A DNA stretch of 64,000 nt from Rhizoclosmatium globosum (Eukaryota; Chytridiomycota; Chytridiomycetes; Chytridiales; Chytriomycetaceae): positions 248,001 to 312,000 of the forward strand of contig MCGO01000018.1 of assembly GCA_002104985.1 (NCBI GenBank). Direction: 5' to 3'. Each line of letters opens with the position of its first letter. Position 1 is the stretch's first letter. Shown here in pieces: positions 45,351-54,813 of the stretch. The position numbers were made by a program, and so were the translations under genes. Below the pieces are notes generated by a model. It was not told the origin of the DNA. It searched no databases and saw nothing but the letters and a program-made list of their open reading frames with translations.

Positions 45351-47226
45351 TTATTTTGCTATAACCCAATCAAACTTTCCTTCCTTCAAATCACCCAATG
45401 TTGTATTTAAGAGGGTATCGCGTCTGTGGCTCACATACACAGCCTTGTCCAGCACTTGTGCACGCAAACTTGCTATCTGAGCTACATCTGAAAAGTCTCG
45501 TTCCAGCAATCCAGACAAAGACTCCACAGCCTTCTCCAAATCTTCCTGGTTCGTCTCAAACAATATACACGCGTTGTTCTTTTGCAAATAGAAAGCAAAA
45601 CAGTATGTCCATTTGAGAACGCGACGACTTGCTAGCAAGACTTCTTTTGCTTCTGTCATGAACTGAGCTTCAATCCAACTCATCTCACACTTTTCCTGAA
45701 TCTCAACAATCTTCAGCGCAATTTTCTCAGACAAGGCTGCATCCAATTTCATGGACTGATCGTGGTTCGCATATCGATTAAAGTAGTGCAGGTATCGTTC
45801 AAGGGATGCACGAGATCTTTCCTGGTCTGTCGTAGCTTTTGTGTTGGGCTCATAGGTTGAACAATTGTGGCCCCTCCAGTCCGCACTACAAATCCAGCAA
45901 AATTCGTGCCGACATTTTCGGCAAGTCATGTGGTTGCATCCTCCATTCTTTTCAATTGCCGAAGAGCATTTCGGGCAGTCTAATGGATGTTGTTAGCATC
46001 ATTGATTGTTACATTAACACCACTTCTTTGAATTGTGTCTTCATCTGTTCGCTCTGCTCACACTTTCCTTCCTTTGTCTCAAGTACCAATAATTTCGTTT
46101 CACAGTTCGTGAAGCAAAGGTTTGTTCGCTACGCTTACTTTGCAACTTCCACACTACAATATTCGATTCACGATTCGTCGCTGCAACATTTCGATTCACG
46201 ATAAAAATGTTCGCTGCGCTCACTTCAATAAGTTCACTGCGCTCACTAAGCTCGATTTCCTCCCTTCATATTAAGACTTTTACCTTTTGTGTTTGCACAG
46301 ATCCAATTAGCAGTTTCTGAGTCATCGGCACATTTTGTGAGCCACAGTTTAATCAAACCACATGGAGCCGGTTGGTGAGCAGGAAGGGAGCAAGAAAAGC
46401 AAAAAGAGTGGCCACATGAGCAAGAGACAGTAGGAATAATAGAATTAAGATGAGCAGGTAAGATTGAAGAAGGTGGAGGGAGTTTCGCAGCAGCAGGACA
46501 GGAGATTGCATTTTGGCAGTCTGGGGCAGGACAGAATACGAGAGAGGGAGAATCGTTCACAAACGAGTTCAGCTGAAGAGCCGAATATTTAGCGGCAGTT
46601 GCGTTGTTGACAAGGTTTGCAACAAAGGCTGGAGACACGGCAACATTGCAAGGAGCCATCGGGCAGGAAACAAGAGCGGCCCCTTCATCAAGAATTTTGA
46701 GAGACAGATACGACTTCCAGCAGGCAGCGCACACGGCATGGCCACATTCGAGGGTTTCGAGGAATTCTTTATCTGCGCAGATTGGACATTCAGCTTCGAT
46801 TGAGGCAGTGTGAACCAGATGGACGACCGAGATTGGTGGCTGAGTCGAGTGAGTCGAGACAGAGAGCAGCAGATTTGCGGCCTTTTCGAACAGGGCGTCG
46901 TTTTGCATGACTTCCTCGGCGGAGAGCGACCAGCGCGAGCCAATCAGAAGCGCCGTCGCTGCGGCCTCGGACACGCCAAAGACGCCCGCAACGCCCTCGA
47001 TCGCACTTTGCCGCATCAGAGACACTCGGTCCGGCGAAAGAACGGAACACACAACGGAGCAGCGCCAGTTGGACGTGGTGGCGGGATCGGTCACGTTGTC
47101 GCCCTCGTCCGATTCGTCAAATTCCCATTCGCACTCGGACTCGCACTCGGACTCGCACTCGCTCATGGGCTCACTGTCAGTGCCCATGGTGCACGATGCA
47201 GTGCTGGTGCCTTCGAGATCACTCAT
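45351..47226 (-). CDS. RBR E3 ubiquitin ligase, Ariadne type (copy 2)
   Basis: Two exons (47226-46284 and 45979-45351) give about 523 residues. The start MSDLEGTSTAS is used rather than a longer in-frame extension. The N-terminus is acidic with an ECESECESE repeat. RING1 begins ECPICADKEFLETLECGH, the IBR has CPAPDCQNAI and CSCGHSFCFSCSLPAHQPAPC, and RING2 has CPKCSSAIEKNGGCNH with CRKCRHEFCWIC; the acceptor Cys in GGCNH is present. The Ariadne domain follows (YFNRYANHDQSMKLDAALS, MSWIEAQFMTEA). It is an inverted paralogue of copy 1 with fewer introns: copy 1 has an intron before RING1 and one before the Ariadne domain that are absent here, but the intron after the NTKG codon is shared, with the same phase. 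Confidence 0.93.
45980..46283 (-). repeat. Inflated repeat-bearing intron of RBR copy 2
   Basis: A 304-nt intron at the same codon and phase as intron 3 of copy 1. On the coding strand it carries AGTGAGCGCAGTGAACT, AGTGAGCGCAGCGAACA and AGTAAGCGTAGCGAACA, plus two copies of a CGTGAATCGAA element. The first motif matches GTGAGC-TAGCGAAC in copy 1. Confidence 0.75.
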
Positions 47227-47534
47227 GCTTTTTTGATTGCTTTTTGGCTGGCTTTTTGGGTTGTTGTGTGGAAGGTGAACAAAGCTTGGAACTCCAAAGT
47301 CCAAGTCCACTTTGCTGCTCATCCACATACTCCACATTCACTCATCACAGTTAGCAGTAAAACAAAAACATACTCTTTACTTGAGATAGATTCAGAAGAA
47401 AGTAATAAACAATAGATCCAGAAAGAATGTGCCAAAAACTCAGCAATGAGGAAGAAGGAATAAAAACTCAATAAAGAAGTAATAAAAAAGAAGAAAGAAA
47501 AAAAATTGTCCGATCAAAAAGGTAAGCTCGAGGC
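47227..47534. other. Spacer between RBR copy 2 and a surface-protein gene
   Basis: About 308 bp, very A-rich near 47450-47515. It contains the 5-prime region of RBR copy 2 and the 3-prime end of the surface-protein gene. Nothing else is recognised. Confidence 0.45.
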
Positions 47535-49532
47535 TCAGAACAACAGGATTGCAGCAGCCAAACCAGCAGCAGCACACACTTCAACACTCTTAGCGCCACC
47601 AATTTTAATATTAATTTGAGATGCGCTTGTAGTGGTAGCAGTCGCAACTACTCCAGCATTGGTACCCGCGGCAGCAGCCGTCTTGGAGGCTGTAAGAGCT
47701 TGCCCAGTTGAAGAAATGGAAGTGATCAGAACAGAAGAAACTGGAGCTACAGTGCTCGAAGAAGCGACATTTGAATTAGCACTAGTTTGTACTGTGGCAC
47801 TTTTCAAACCAGAAGCAGACAAGCTTGATGCGCCAACAGATGAGACTGAAGCCGATGATGCAGTTGAAATGACTGAAACAGTGGTGGTGGCAACAACTGG
47901 TACTGGCTCGACAGGAGCAACAGCAGTAACAATTGCGAAACTGGGTCCACTACCAGCTCTCTTCTTGGATCCAGTCACAGTACCACTAAACGTAACAGAA
48001 GCAAGAGCCTGGGTTCCACTAGAAGCAAGAACAACCAAAGACCCATCCTCGTTCAACGAAAATGCGTACCAAACACTTGTCACAGTCGTTGGAACCACAT
48101 ACGTAATCGAGAACCCATCACTCGTGAGCGCTGCATTCACATTCGCAGAAATGTACACTGCAGGGGATCCCACAGCAGTCGCCTTGTATCCCGAAGGCGT
48201 GACCAACAACACAATCGCGTTCAAAGTCGGTGCAGAAGTCGAGTTTCCACTGGCAGGCGCACTTGGGAACGTGGCACCAGCAAACGATACTGGCTTTCCA
48301 ACAGAAACATCCTCGGTTACGGCGAAAAGGTTTCCACTGATTTTGCTTGGGTCAATGTTTCCGAGAGCTGCTGGGAGCTGGATGTTCAACTTGGCAATGA
48401 CTTGAACCGCGTCACCAGAGTATTTGGGGAGTGGAGCGTCTGGGTTTGGGATGGAGACTGTGGCGAGAATGTCTGTAATGTCTTTGGCTGGAGTAGTGAC
48501 GGCTGGACATGGGTTCGTGACTGGGTCAGAGGCAAGAAGTGGATTACAAGCTGGAAGGGCTGGAGAAGTAGTGGTCACTATAGTGTGCACAAAAAATTGT
48601 TAAGATGGTGGGTTGTTGTAATGTAAGTTGATGTGACTGTACCAGAAGCCTGAGTCGAAGTAGTAGTTGTGGAAGTAAAGGACCCAGCACTTCCAATAAG
48701 AGTACTTGTAGTCGATGCCGAAGTTGCTGGAGCTCCTTGGTCAGCAGCTACCGTGGTTGTGGTACTGGAGGTGGTAACAGTGGTGGTGCTTGTAGATGTG
48801 GTACCAACAGTGGTGCTGGACGTGGTAACAGTGGTGGTGCTTGTGGATGTGGTACCAACAGTGGTGCTGGACGTGGTACTGGCAGTTGAAGATGTTGTCG
48901 ACGAAGTTGTCACAGAAGTAGTACTTGTAGTCGTTGTTTGTTTCTCACAAGCTTTCACTCCCTTTTTTTTGTGTATTAGAAATGAGTCAGGAATTTTATT
49001 TAAGGGGTTGAGGAGATTTTGCAACCAGTCAGACACAACACAAAACACTTACAGCTTGGCCAGTGTATCCAGTTGGGCAAACACAGTCTGCAATGGATTT
49101 TGATCCCGCAGGACTTGTGATCACAGAATCAGCAAGAGTTGCGTTGCATGCAACTTGATCACCACGGGTATTAAATGTATCACCTCCAGGGCAGTACTAC
49201 GATACAGTTATCGAGATATTAAAATCAATTATAATGCCTCACATTTCCTGGAGTACAAGCAAGCGCAGCGTCGGAGTAATAGCCTGGTTTCGCGTTACAA
49301 AATGGACCATATCCAACTGCATTGTCAGGGCAAGGGATGCAATTAAAGCATCCAGAAATTGGTGGTAAGCAAGGAGAATACTTGCTAGTATCAGGACCTG
49401 CGAATAATGTCGTTTGTCAGTTAAGCGATGGTTACGTTATTGATGATTACATCCTAAGTTGTCCTTTGGAACAAGGAAAGCTGACACGAAAGGAAGTGCA
49501 GAGAGTGCAACAGCAGTGAAAAAGGATTTCAT
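47535..49532 (-). CDS. Secreted Cys-rich and Thr-rich surface protein, probable GPI anchor
   Basis: Multi-exon gene. Exon 1 starts MKSFFTAVALSALPFVSAF, a signal peptide, and joins in phase at C|GPDTSKYSPCLPP. Exons 2-3 encode a Cys-rich part (SGCFNCIPCPDNAVGYGP, GYYSDAALACTPGN, then YCPGGDTFNT and CVCPTGYTG). The GYYS...C...YCPGG pattern resembles ephrin-receptor-like/GCC2-GCC3 repeats. A Thr/Ser-rich run (about 48600-48950; repeated TSTSTTTVTTSSTTVGT) follows, then a beta-rich globular region (ASVTFSGTVTGSKKR), a Ser/Val/Ala stalk and a hydrophobic end (GLAAAILLF). It fits a wall-anchored surface protein; ligand unknown. Confidence 0.72.
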
Positions 49533-49880
49533 GTTTCAGTGTTGTGGATGAAAAAAAAGAGGAGGTTTCTGTGTTTTTTTCCAGTGTGTTGTGACCATCT
49601 CGCCGCCTCGGCAAACATAACCCTAATTCTCTACACAACTGATCAGTAATTAAAACAGCCAGCAAACTCTGCATTCAGTCGAAAAAGATTTGTCACATTG
49701 ACTACTTTCTTCGCCAATTGAATGACCTATTTCAAAATATCAGGAAAACAGTTCCTCTTCCATTCGAGCTAACTTGAAGAAAATCTTCTTAATCTTTAAT
49801 TTATCCCTCACTTTCAACTACCACTTGATACACATCAGTTTTGGATAATTCTAAATACTGCAGTTTGGCAGCAATATAGC
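49533..49880. other. Spacer holding a possible last exon of the next F-box/LRR gene
   Basis: Between the Cys-rich gene and the short LRR gene. Minus-strand 49857-49801 is an open 19-codon stretch (YLELSKTDVYQVVV...EG, stop TAA). It is preceded by an ACTGCAG acceptor, and could be spliced in phase from a GTGGTT donor ending at 49919. If real, it would replace the VVVHSYGWTSQL end of that gene. Confidence 0.35.
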
Positions 49881-50595
49881 TCAAAGTTGTGAAGTCCAGC
49901 CATACGAATGGACAACCACGTAAAGCGCCTCTAACAACTTCAATTCACAAATCGTGATTGGAATTCGTCCTTCCAACACATTTCCACACAAACACAGCTC
50001 AACCAGCTCAACCAACTGGCCAATGTCCTCCAACAATGATCCTGAGAACTGATTGTTGTGCAAGTGCATTACACGCAATCGAGACAGGCTGTACAGTTGC
50101 CTTGGCAAATGTCCACTCAACTTGTTCCAAGACAATCTCAACTCCTCCAACTTTGAAAGGCAGCCAATTCCTTCAGGAATTCGACCACTTAAGTGATTTC
50201 CAGTCAAATTCAATATCTTCAATTCAATCAGTTGTGTAATTTCATGAGGAATCGTTCCAGCTATCAAGGACAGTAAGCGTCTCCCAACAAGATCCTAGAC
50301 CGCTTGGAAGGTCTTGGAAGGTGGACTGACTCTGAGATTTTCATACTCCATCGAATTTCAGAAACAGCATCGGAGCCTGAAACAAAAAGCACTTTTCTTG
50401 CTCGGTCAAGGTTTCCAAGACCTTTCCGGGAATTGGAGTCTGAGATTGAATGAGGAGGTTTTGACGCAGATTCTTCTTGAGTAGGTAGTTGGATTCAAGT
50501 GAATGGCAGAGTGCCTTGTTCAGTCGTCGACAGTCCAAGAGTTGCCTGATCGGCAACCAGCTGATGATTTCATCGACCATTTCGATTGGTAGCAT
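49881..50595 (-). CDS. Short, possibly decaying F-box/LRR gene
   Basis: Exon 1 (50595 to about 50344) encodes an F-box at the start (MLPIEMVDEIISWLPIRQLL, RRLNKALCHSLES). A short intron (GTATGA to GGTCTAG) leads to exon 2, with about four plant-type LRRs (LNLTGNHLSGRIPEGIG, LHNNQFSGSLLEDIG, GNVLEGRIPITICEL). The splice is phase-consistent (DG|DLVGRRLL). A TAA lies directly before the ATG, while a coiled-coil-like frame (IISMIDESKRVLTELQALHQ) runs upstream in a different phase. That suggests either a shortened protein or loss of the usual coiled-coil N-terminus by a frameshift. Only about 210 residues remain. Whether it is expressed is unknown. Confidence 0.6.
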
Positions 50596-51057
50596 TTAAT
50601 GGATGTGGAATTCTGATGTAGGGCTTGCAACTCCGTCAGAACCCTTTTACTTTCATCGATCATTGAAATGATCTCGGAATTAATGTTAATGAAAGCGATC
50701 AGATTGATAGCGACTAGTAGGATAGAACTCCGATCGACCCAAATCGACTTGAGGAGTGACTGTGTGGCCTTTTGTACGATTGATGGCTTGGCCTTCTTCT
50801 GTCGATTCCTCTTTGAGCTTATCTGCCTTGACTTCCTCTGCTTTGATTGTGTACACTGCGTTGGCGAATGCATGGTTTGGTCGGCTTTGGTGATTGGAGA
50901 GACTCGTTTGAAGTTTGGACAAGGTTTGGGGCAGCCAACAACAAATGAAGTTAAGTGGTTCTCAAAAGATATAAATACTGTGCATCATTCATAAAGCTAA
51001 AATTGTCCGTATCATCAAAGCAATACACCTGATTCATGAATATCACCAAACGACAAC
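50596..51057. other. Spacer with a frame-shifted coiled-coil-like segment
   Basis: Minus strand 50873 to about 50600 reads as a basic then coiled-coil-like stretch (MHSPTQCTQSKQRKSRQ ... LTELQALHQ) out of phase with the F-box frame. It resembles the N-termini of the larger F-box/LRR genes here only in kind, not in clear sequence. The rest of the interval, up to the stop of the next gene, shows nothing. Confidence 0.35.
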
Positions 51058-51833
51058 TTATCCTTCTTTTTCTCCACGAACACGTGAAAGTCTCTTTTGT
51101 CCCTCATTGCGATATGCCGAAACTGATTGGGTGCAAGCTTCCTTCTTGATCTTGTAATCTTTACTGATGCGAGGTGGGTATGGACGTGGTCGATAATCAA
51201 TCGTCTTGCACATAAGACCAGCAGAGGAGGTTTGAAAAAGGGAATCTTGAGATGGCAAGGCGACACCTCGACGACGTACGTTGGGCCCTATCGATTCTGC
51301 AAAAGCACGAGGAGCTTCTAGGGAAATTACTGAGGTCGAAGTTGAAGTTGGAATCAAGTTTTCAATAATGGGTAACTGGGTTGAGTGGGTAGTCGACTTG
51401 ATGCTGTCCTTGAGACGCGCCACAACGCCCAAGGTTTCCTGAATCGCCGCTTTCTTCGCGACAAGCAGATCGAGCTTGATTTGATTTAAATTCAGCGACA
51501 GATTAGTCAGCAATCAAGGGCTTACGCGCACACGACATTCGGCGTCGGCAGCGGCAAACTCGAATTCGGCCTCGTCGGCTTTTGCTCGCCGCGCCGTCCA
51601 TTCGACACGTGCGGATTCAGCGGCGGCGGCGAACGAGTTTCGACGGCGGTCGAGGACAGCGCGGCCTTGGACACGGCGCGTGAGTTCGGCTTCGTCGGCC
51701 TTCGCTTTGGGTCACATCGTTTAGTTCTCAGTCGCTTTGCTAACGTCCGTTCTCTCTTCTAACCTGCTTCCTGGGCGATCGAGAGAACAGCTGAGCATGT
51801 CGCCATCTGCTGCAACACACTTTCAACTTCCAT
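51058..51833 (-). CDS. Coiled-coil protein of unknown function
   Basis: Three exons. Exon 1 encodes MEVESVLQQMATCSAVLSI. Exon 2 is Ala/Arg/Glu-rich and helical (AKADEAELTRRVQGRAVLDR, ESARVEWTARRAKADEAEFE). Exon 3, joined in phase at VR|LDLLVAKKAAIQETLG, continues the coiled coil and then becomes a disordered Ser/Pro/Arg-rich tail (YRPRPYPPRISKDYKIKKE). Introns have GT-AG ends; the second has a TGACTAATC branch-like site. Exon 2 is markedly GC-richer than its surroundings. No known domain is recognised. Confidence 0.65.
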
Positions 51834-52773
51834 TTCCACGTTAATATTTATTCAAAGAACAGAAAACGAGATCACGCATTTCTTGGAATCTTATGATATT
51901 ATGATGTACATCCACCTAATTCTACTTCTCTCACTGGTCTAAGCAGAAGTAGACTCATGGGGATCTCGTTATTGTTGAAAAGCCACACTTCTTCCCCAAA
52001 AACGTCCCCAGAGCGCCCGAAGGCGCATCATGAAAGGACAGGGGAGGAGGAACAAGTCGTTGATTGACCAAGAAACCGTTCACTCCGCTTTTCGATTTCC
52101 GTGTATGTCCAAATTATGCCTTCGATAAAGGGTAGAAGAGGAGAAGAGAGACGGAGAGATATGGAGGCTGCAGCAAGGGCAACGAGTCAATCGAGTGCAA
52201 AAAGAGCAAAAGGTTGACGGGTAGAAGCTTGACAGTGGTGATTGATTCGATTCAAATGAGCCACAGCTAGGTCTCTATTCGCATCGAAGCAAACAGCTGT
52301 ATCGCAGCATGGGTACGGGAATAGGACAGGGGGTAGTTGGACTAGGTGGGTTTGGAGCACACTTTTTTCGCCTCCTCTCTCTTCGTGAAAAACGTATGAC
52401 CGGCACCCCTCCCACCAACAGCCATCCCTGCCTCCATCGCCATCAGAGACATCAGAGACCTCATCAGACTGTTCTGGAAGAGTGACTGCGTGCAAACGGA
52501 CTCGTAAAGTGGCGTCAGTCGTGAGCGGATCGACTGGGATGGACTCGGGCATCTCTGGTCACTCTGGCACACTGAGTCTCCTTCTTGCGAAATGCCGATA
52601 TGACGCAACTGGATCGTATCGAATCTGTCTTCCGAGTCGAATTCATCAGAGGCGTGGAAGTAGTGGACGACATAACACAGTGTGGAATCAGTCAACTCTC
52701 CATCAAACATCAACTCCTACAATCATCTCTCCCTAGCGAATCGGGCGTGTTCCTAACTCCTTATCAAATTAGA
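51834..52773. other. Long spacer upstream of uS12 with weak minus-strand frames
   Basis: About 940 bp. Two overlapping minus-strand frames at 52187-52552 and 52342-52713 start with reasonable peptides ([39 protein letters not shown]) but match no family I recognise. The uS12 promoter should lie in the last 200 bp. No tRNA or repeat was recognised. Confidence 0.4.
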
Positions 52774-53271
52774 ATGGGTCACGCCAACAAGCCAAGAGGT
52801 CTCCACGCCGCCCGTAAGCTCCGTTCCCACAGACGTGAGGAGCGTTGGGCTGACAAGCAGTACAAGAAGCGTGCTTTGGGTACTGCCTTCAAGTCCTCTC
52901 CATTCGGAGGATCCTCCCACGCCAAGGGTATTGTTTTGGAGAAGATGTAAGTCTTGTTTTTTAGTGTACCTGATATTGTGGAGCTAAAAAGTTCGTTCTC
53001 TAGTGGTGTTGAAGCCAAGCAGCCAAACTCTGCCATTCGTAAGTGTATCCGTGCTCAGCTCATCAAGAACGGAAAGAAGGTTACCGCTTTCGTTCCAAAC
53101 GACGGTTGTTTGAACTTCATTGAGGAGAACGACGAAGTTTTGATTGCCGGATTCGGTCGTAAGGGAAAGGCCGTCGGAGATATTCCAGGTGTCCGCTTCA
53201 AGATTGTCAAGGTTTCTGGAGTTGCCCTCATTGCCTTGTGGAAGGAGAAGAAGGAGAAGCCAAGATCTTAA
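52774..53271 (+). CDS. RPS23: 40S ribosomal protein uS12
   Basis: Two exons (52774-52946, 53004-53271) separated by a 57-nt intron give 146 residues. Diagnostic segments are [47 protein letters not shown] and [20 protein letters not shown], and the C-terminus ends KKEKPRS. uS12 sits at the decoding centre; the PNSAIRK loop with its conserved Pro hydroxylated in other eukaryotes is intact. The intron splits the Ile after VLEK. Confidence 0.98.
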
Positions 53272-53400
53272 ATCATGCTTCTGCTTCTTTGTTATTTGAA
53301 GTGACTTGTAACATGGATTCTTTGTCCAAAACTCAAATAAATCTGTTTGATCCTTATTCGAGCCATTTGTTCGAGAACAACCAAAAAGAAGGTCCCAAAT

Positions 53401-53859
53401 ATGCCAGACTATGGAGACATTGTTGACGGCACCATCTTTGATCAACTACTGGAAATGGACGATGATGACAACCGTGAGTTCAGCAAAGGAATTGCTCGGG
53501 ACTTCATCACCCAGGCAGAAACGACCTTGACAGAGCTGCAGGAAAGTCTGTGAGTATCTACTTATTCACAAGTTTCCATGTCTCAACATAATATGCCCAG
53601 CGAAAAGAAAGATTTGGAATCATTGGGTCGCCTTGGTCACTTCTTGAAAGGTTCTTCAGCCGCGTTGGGTCTGAAGAAACTCCGTGCAACCTGTGAAAAT
53701 ATACAAAACTATGGTCGAAAAGTTGATGAAGGAGGGAAGCCGTTGTCTCTTTCTAATGAGGACTTACTCAAGAAACTGGATGAGTTGGTGAAGGGGTCTA
53801 AGGTGGAATATGCCGAAGCGAAGCATTGGCTCGTCTCCATGTATAAGCTTGAGGAATAA
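53401..53859 (+). CDS. YPD1: Histidine-containing phosphotransfer (HPt) protein, Ypd1-like
   Basis: Two exons (53401-53549, 53601-53859) give 135 residues. The ATG at 53401 is the start after which the Ypd1-like N-terminus runs (YGDIVDGTIFDQLLEMDDDD). The helix with the phospho-acceptor reads LGRLGHFLKGSSAALGL; its His in HFLKGSS is intact. The remaining helices (LRATCENIQNYGRKV, EDLLKKLDELVKGSK) complete the four-helix bundle. Ypd1 passes phosphate from a hybrid histidine kinase receiver to response regulators such as Ssk1 and Skn7. A hybrid kinase gene lies about 1 kb downstream, in the opposite orientation and beyond CMSS1. Most fungi have one HPt gene, so this copy is likely essential for phosphorelays (inference). 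Confidence 0.93.
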
Positions 53860-53899
53860 GAATATGATTTGAGTATCAAATGCTTTATTTACTGCCTCG

Positions 53900-54742
53900 T
53901 TAGAATACAATGACGTTGCTACTCTTCATCAGCTTCAATAACTCCACCAAATCCGCCTTCAATTCTGGAATATCAAAAAGCGTTCGTTGCTTTTTGTCGA
54001 ATGAGGTTCCATCCAGAATCACAAAGCCGACTTCTTTTGGTGTTATCGCCCCTAAGGATTGTATGTTAGATGGGAAAAATCAATCAAATGAGACACACCA
54101 GCTTCAACCAACTTCACAATACGGCTTGCAGATCCAACACTGACTGGGAACTTGTGAGTTTTTTGAGCTGCAATCTGTTCCTCCACTTTCATGTGCCGTG
54201 TAAAAAGCTTGCCGATCTTTCCTAGCGGTTTCATAACAGGAATAATTGCAATTGCACGTTCAGCAGACGGTGTTACGATTAAGATGGTCTTTTTCTCCAC
54301 CTCTCGCACTGTTTTGAGTGTCAGTTATCAAACAAAGAACCAAAACGGCAACTCAACTCGCAGTGACCAATGTCAGCAAGTTTTCCAGCGATCGTTCTTC
54401 TGGAAACTCGACCGACTCGTCGCTCCATTCTGAGGCATTTGCCAATTCAAAGATTTCCTTTCGAAGTTCCAACGTTTTCGCGGACCGATCCTTCGGCTTT
54501 TTCGGCTGCTTTTCTTGCGGAGGCTGCGCAGGTTTGTTCTTCTTCTTCTTCTTTGACTTTTTCGACAGAGGTGCTTCTGTTGTTTCCTCGTCAAGTGCAT
54601 CTTCTTCAACGAGGTCAGCTTGCCGTTCTACGACTTCTTCTGGGTCATTGTCTACTTGATCTCTGGTTCTTTTCTTTTTCGATTGCGGTTCCCTGAAGGG
54701 TGTGAGGAGATAATCGTCGTCAAGATCCTCTACGCCTGCCAT
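53900..54742 (-). CDS. CMSS1: CMSS1/Cms1-like ribosome biogenesis protein
   Basis: Three exons. The N-terminus is acidic and Lys-rich (MAGVEDLDDDYLLTPFREP, then KKSKKKKKNKPAQPPQEKQP). Helical EIFELANASEWSDESV follows. The conserved core runs ILIVTPSAERAIAIIPVMKP, KIGKLFTRHMKVEEQIA and FPVSVGSASRIVKLVEAG, ending KEVGFVILDGTSFDKK and VELLKLMKSSNVIVF. Cms1/CMSS1 is a P-loop-like (helicase-fold) nucleolar factor of the small-subunit processome; it lacks a full set of helicase motifs. The gene is convergent with HPt, with 40 bp between stops. Confidence 0.85.
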
Positions 54743-54813
54743 TCTGAGTGAAGTTCTTCAGAAAAAACAAAAAATCGAAGAAACATATAGAAGTATTTAT
54801 TTTTACAAATCAT

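Noticed and set aside
52187..52713. Two overlapping minus-strand frames as a real gene
   Set aside because: No domain or convincing splice joining them was found; kept only as a note on the long spacer.
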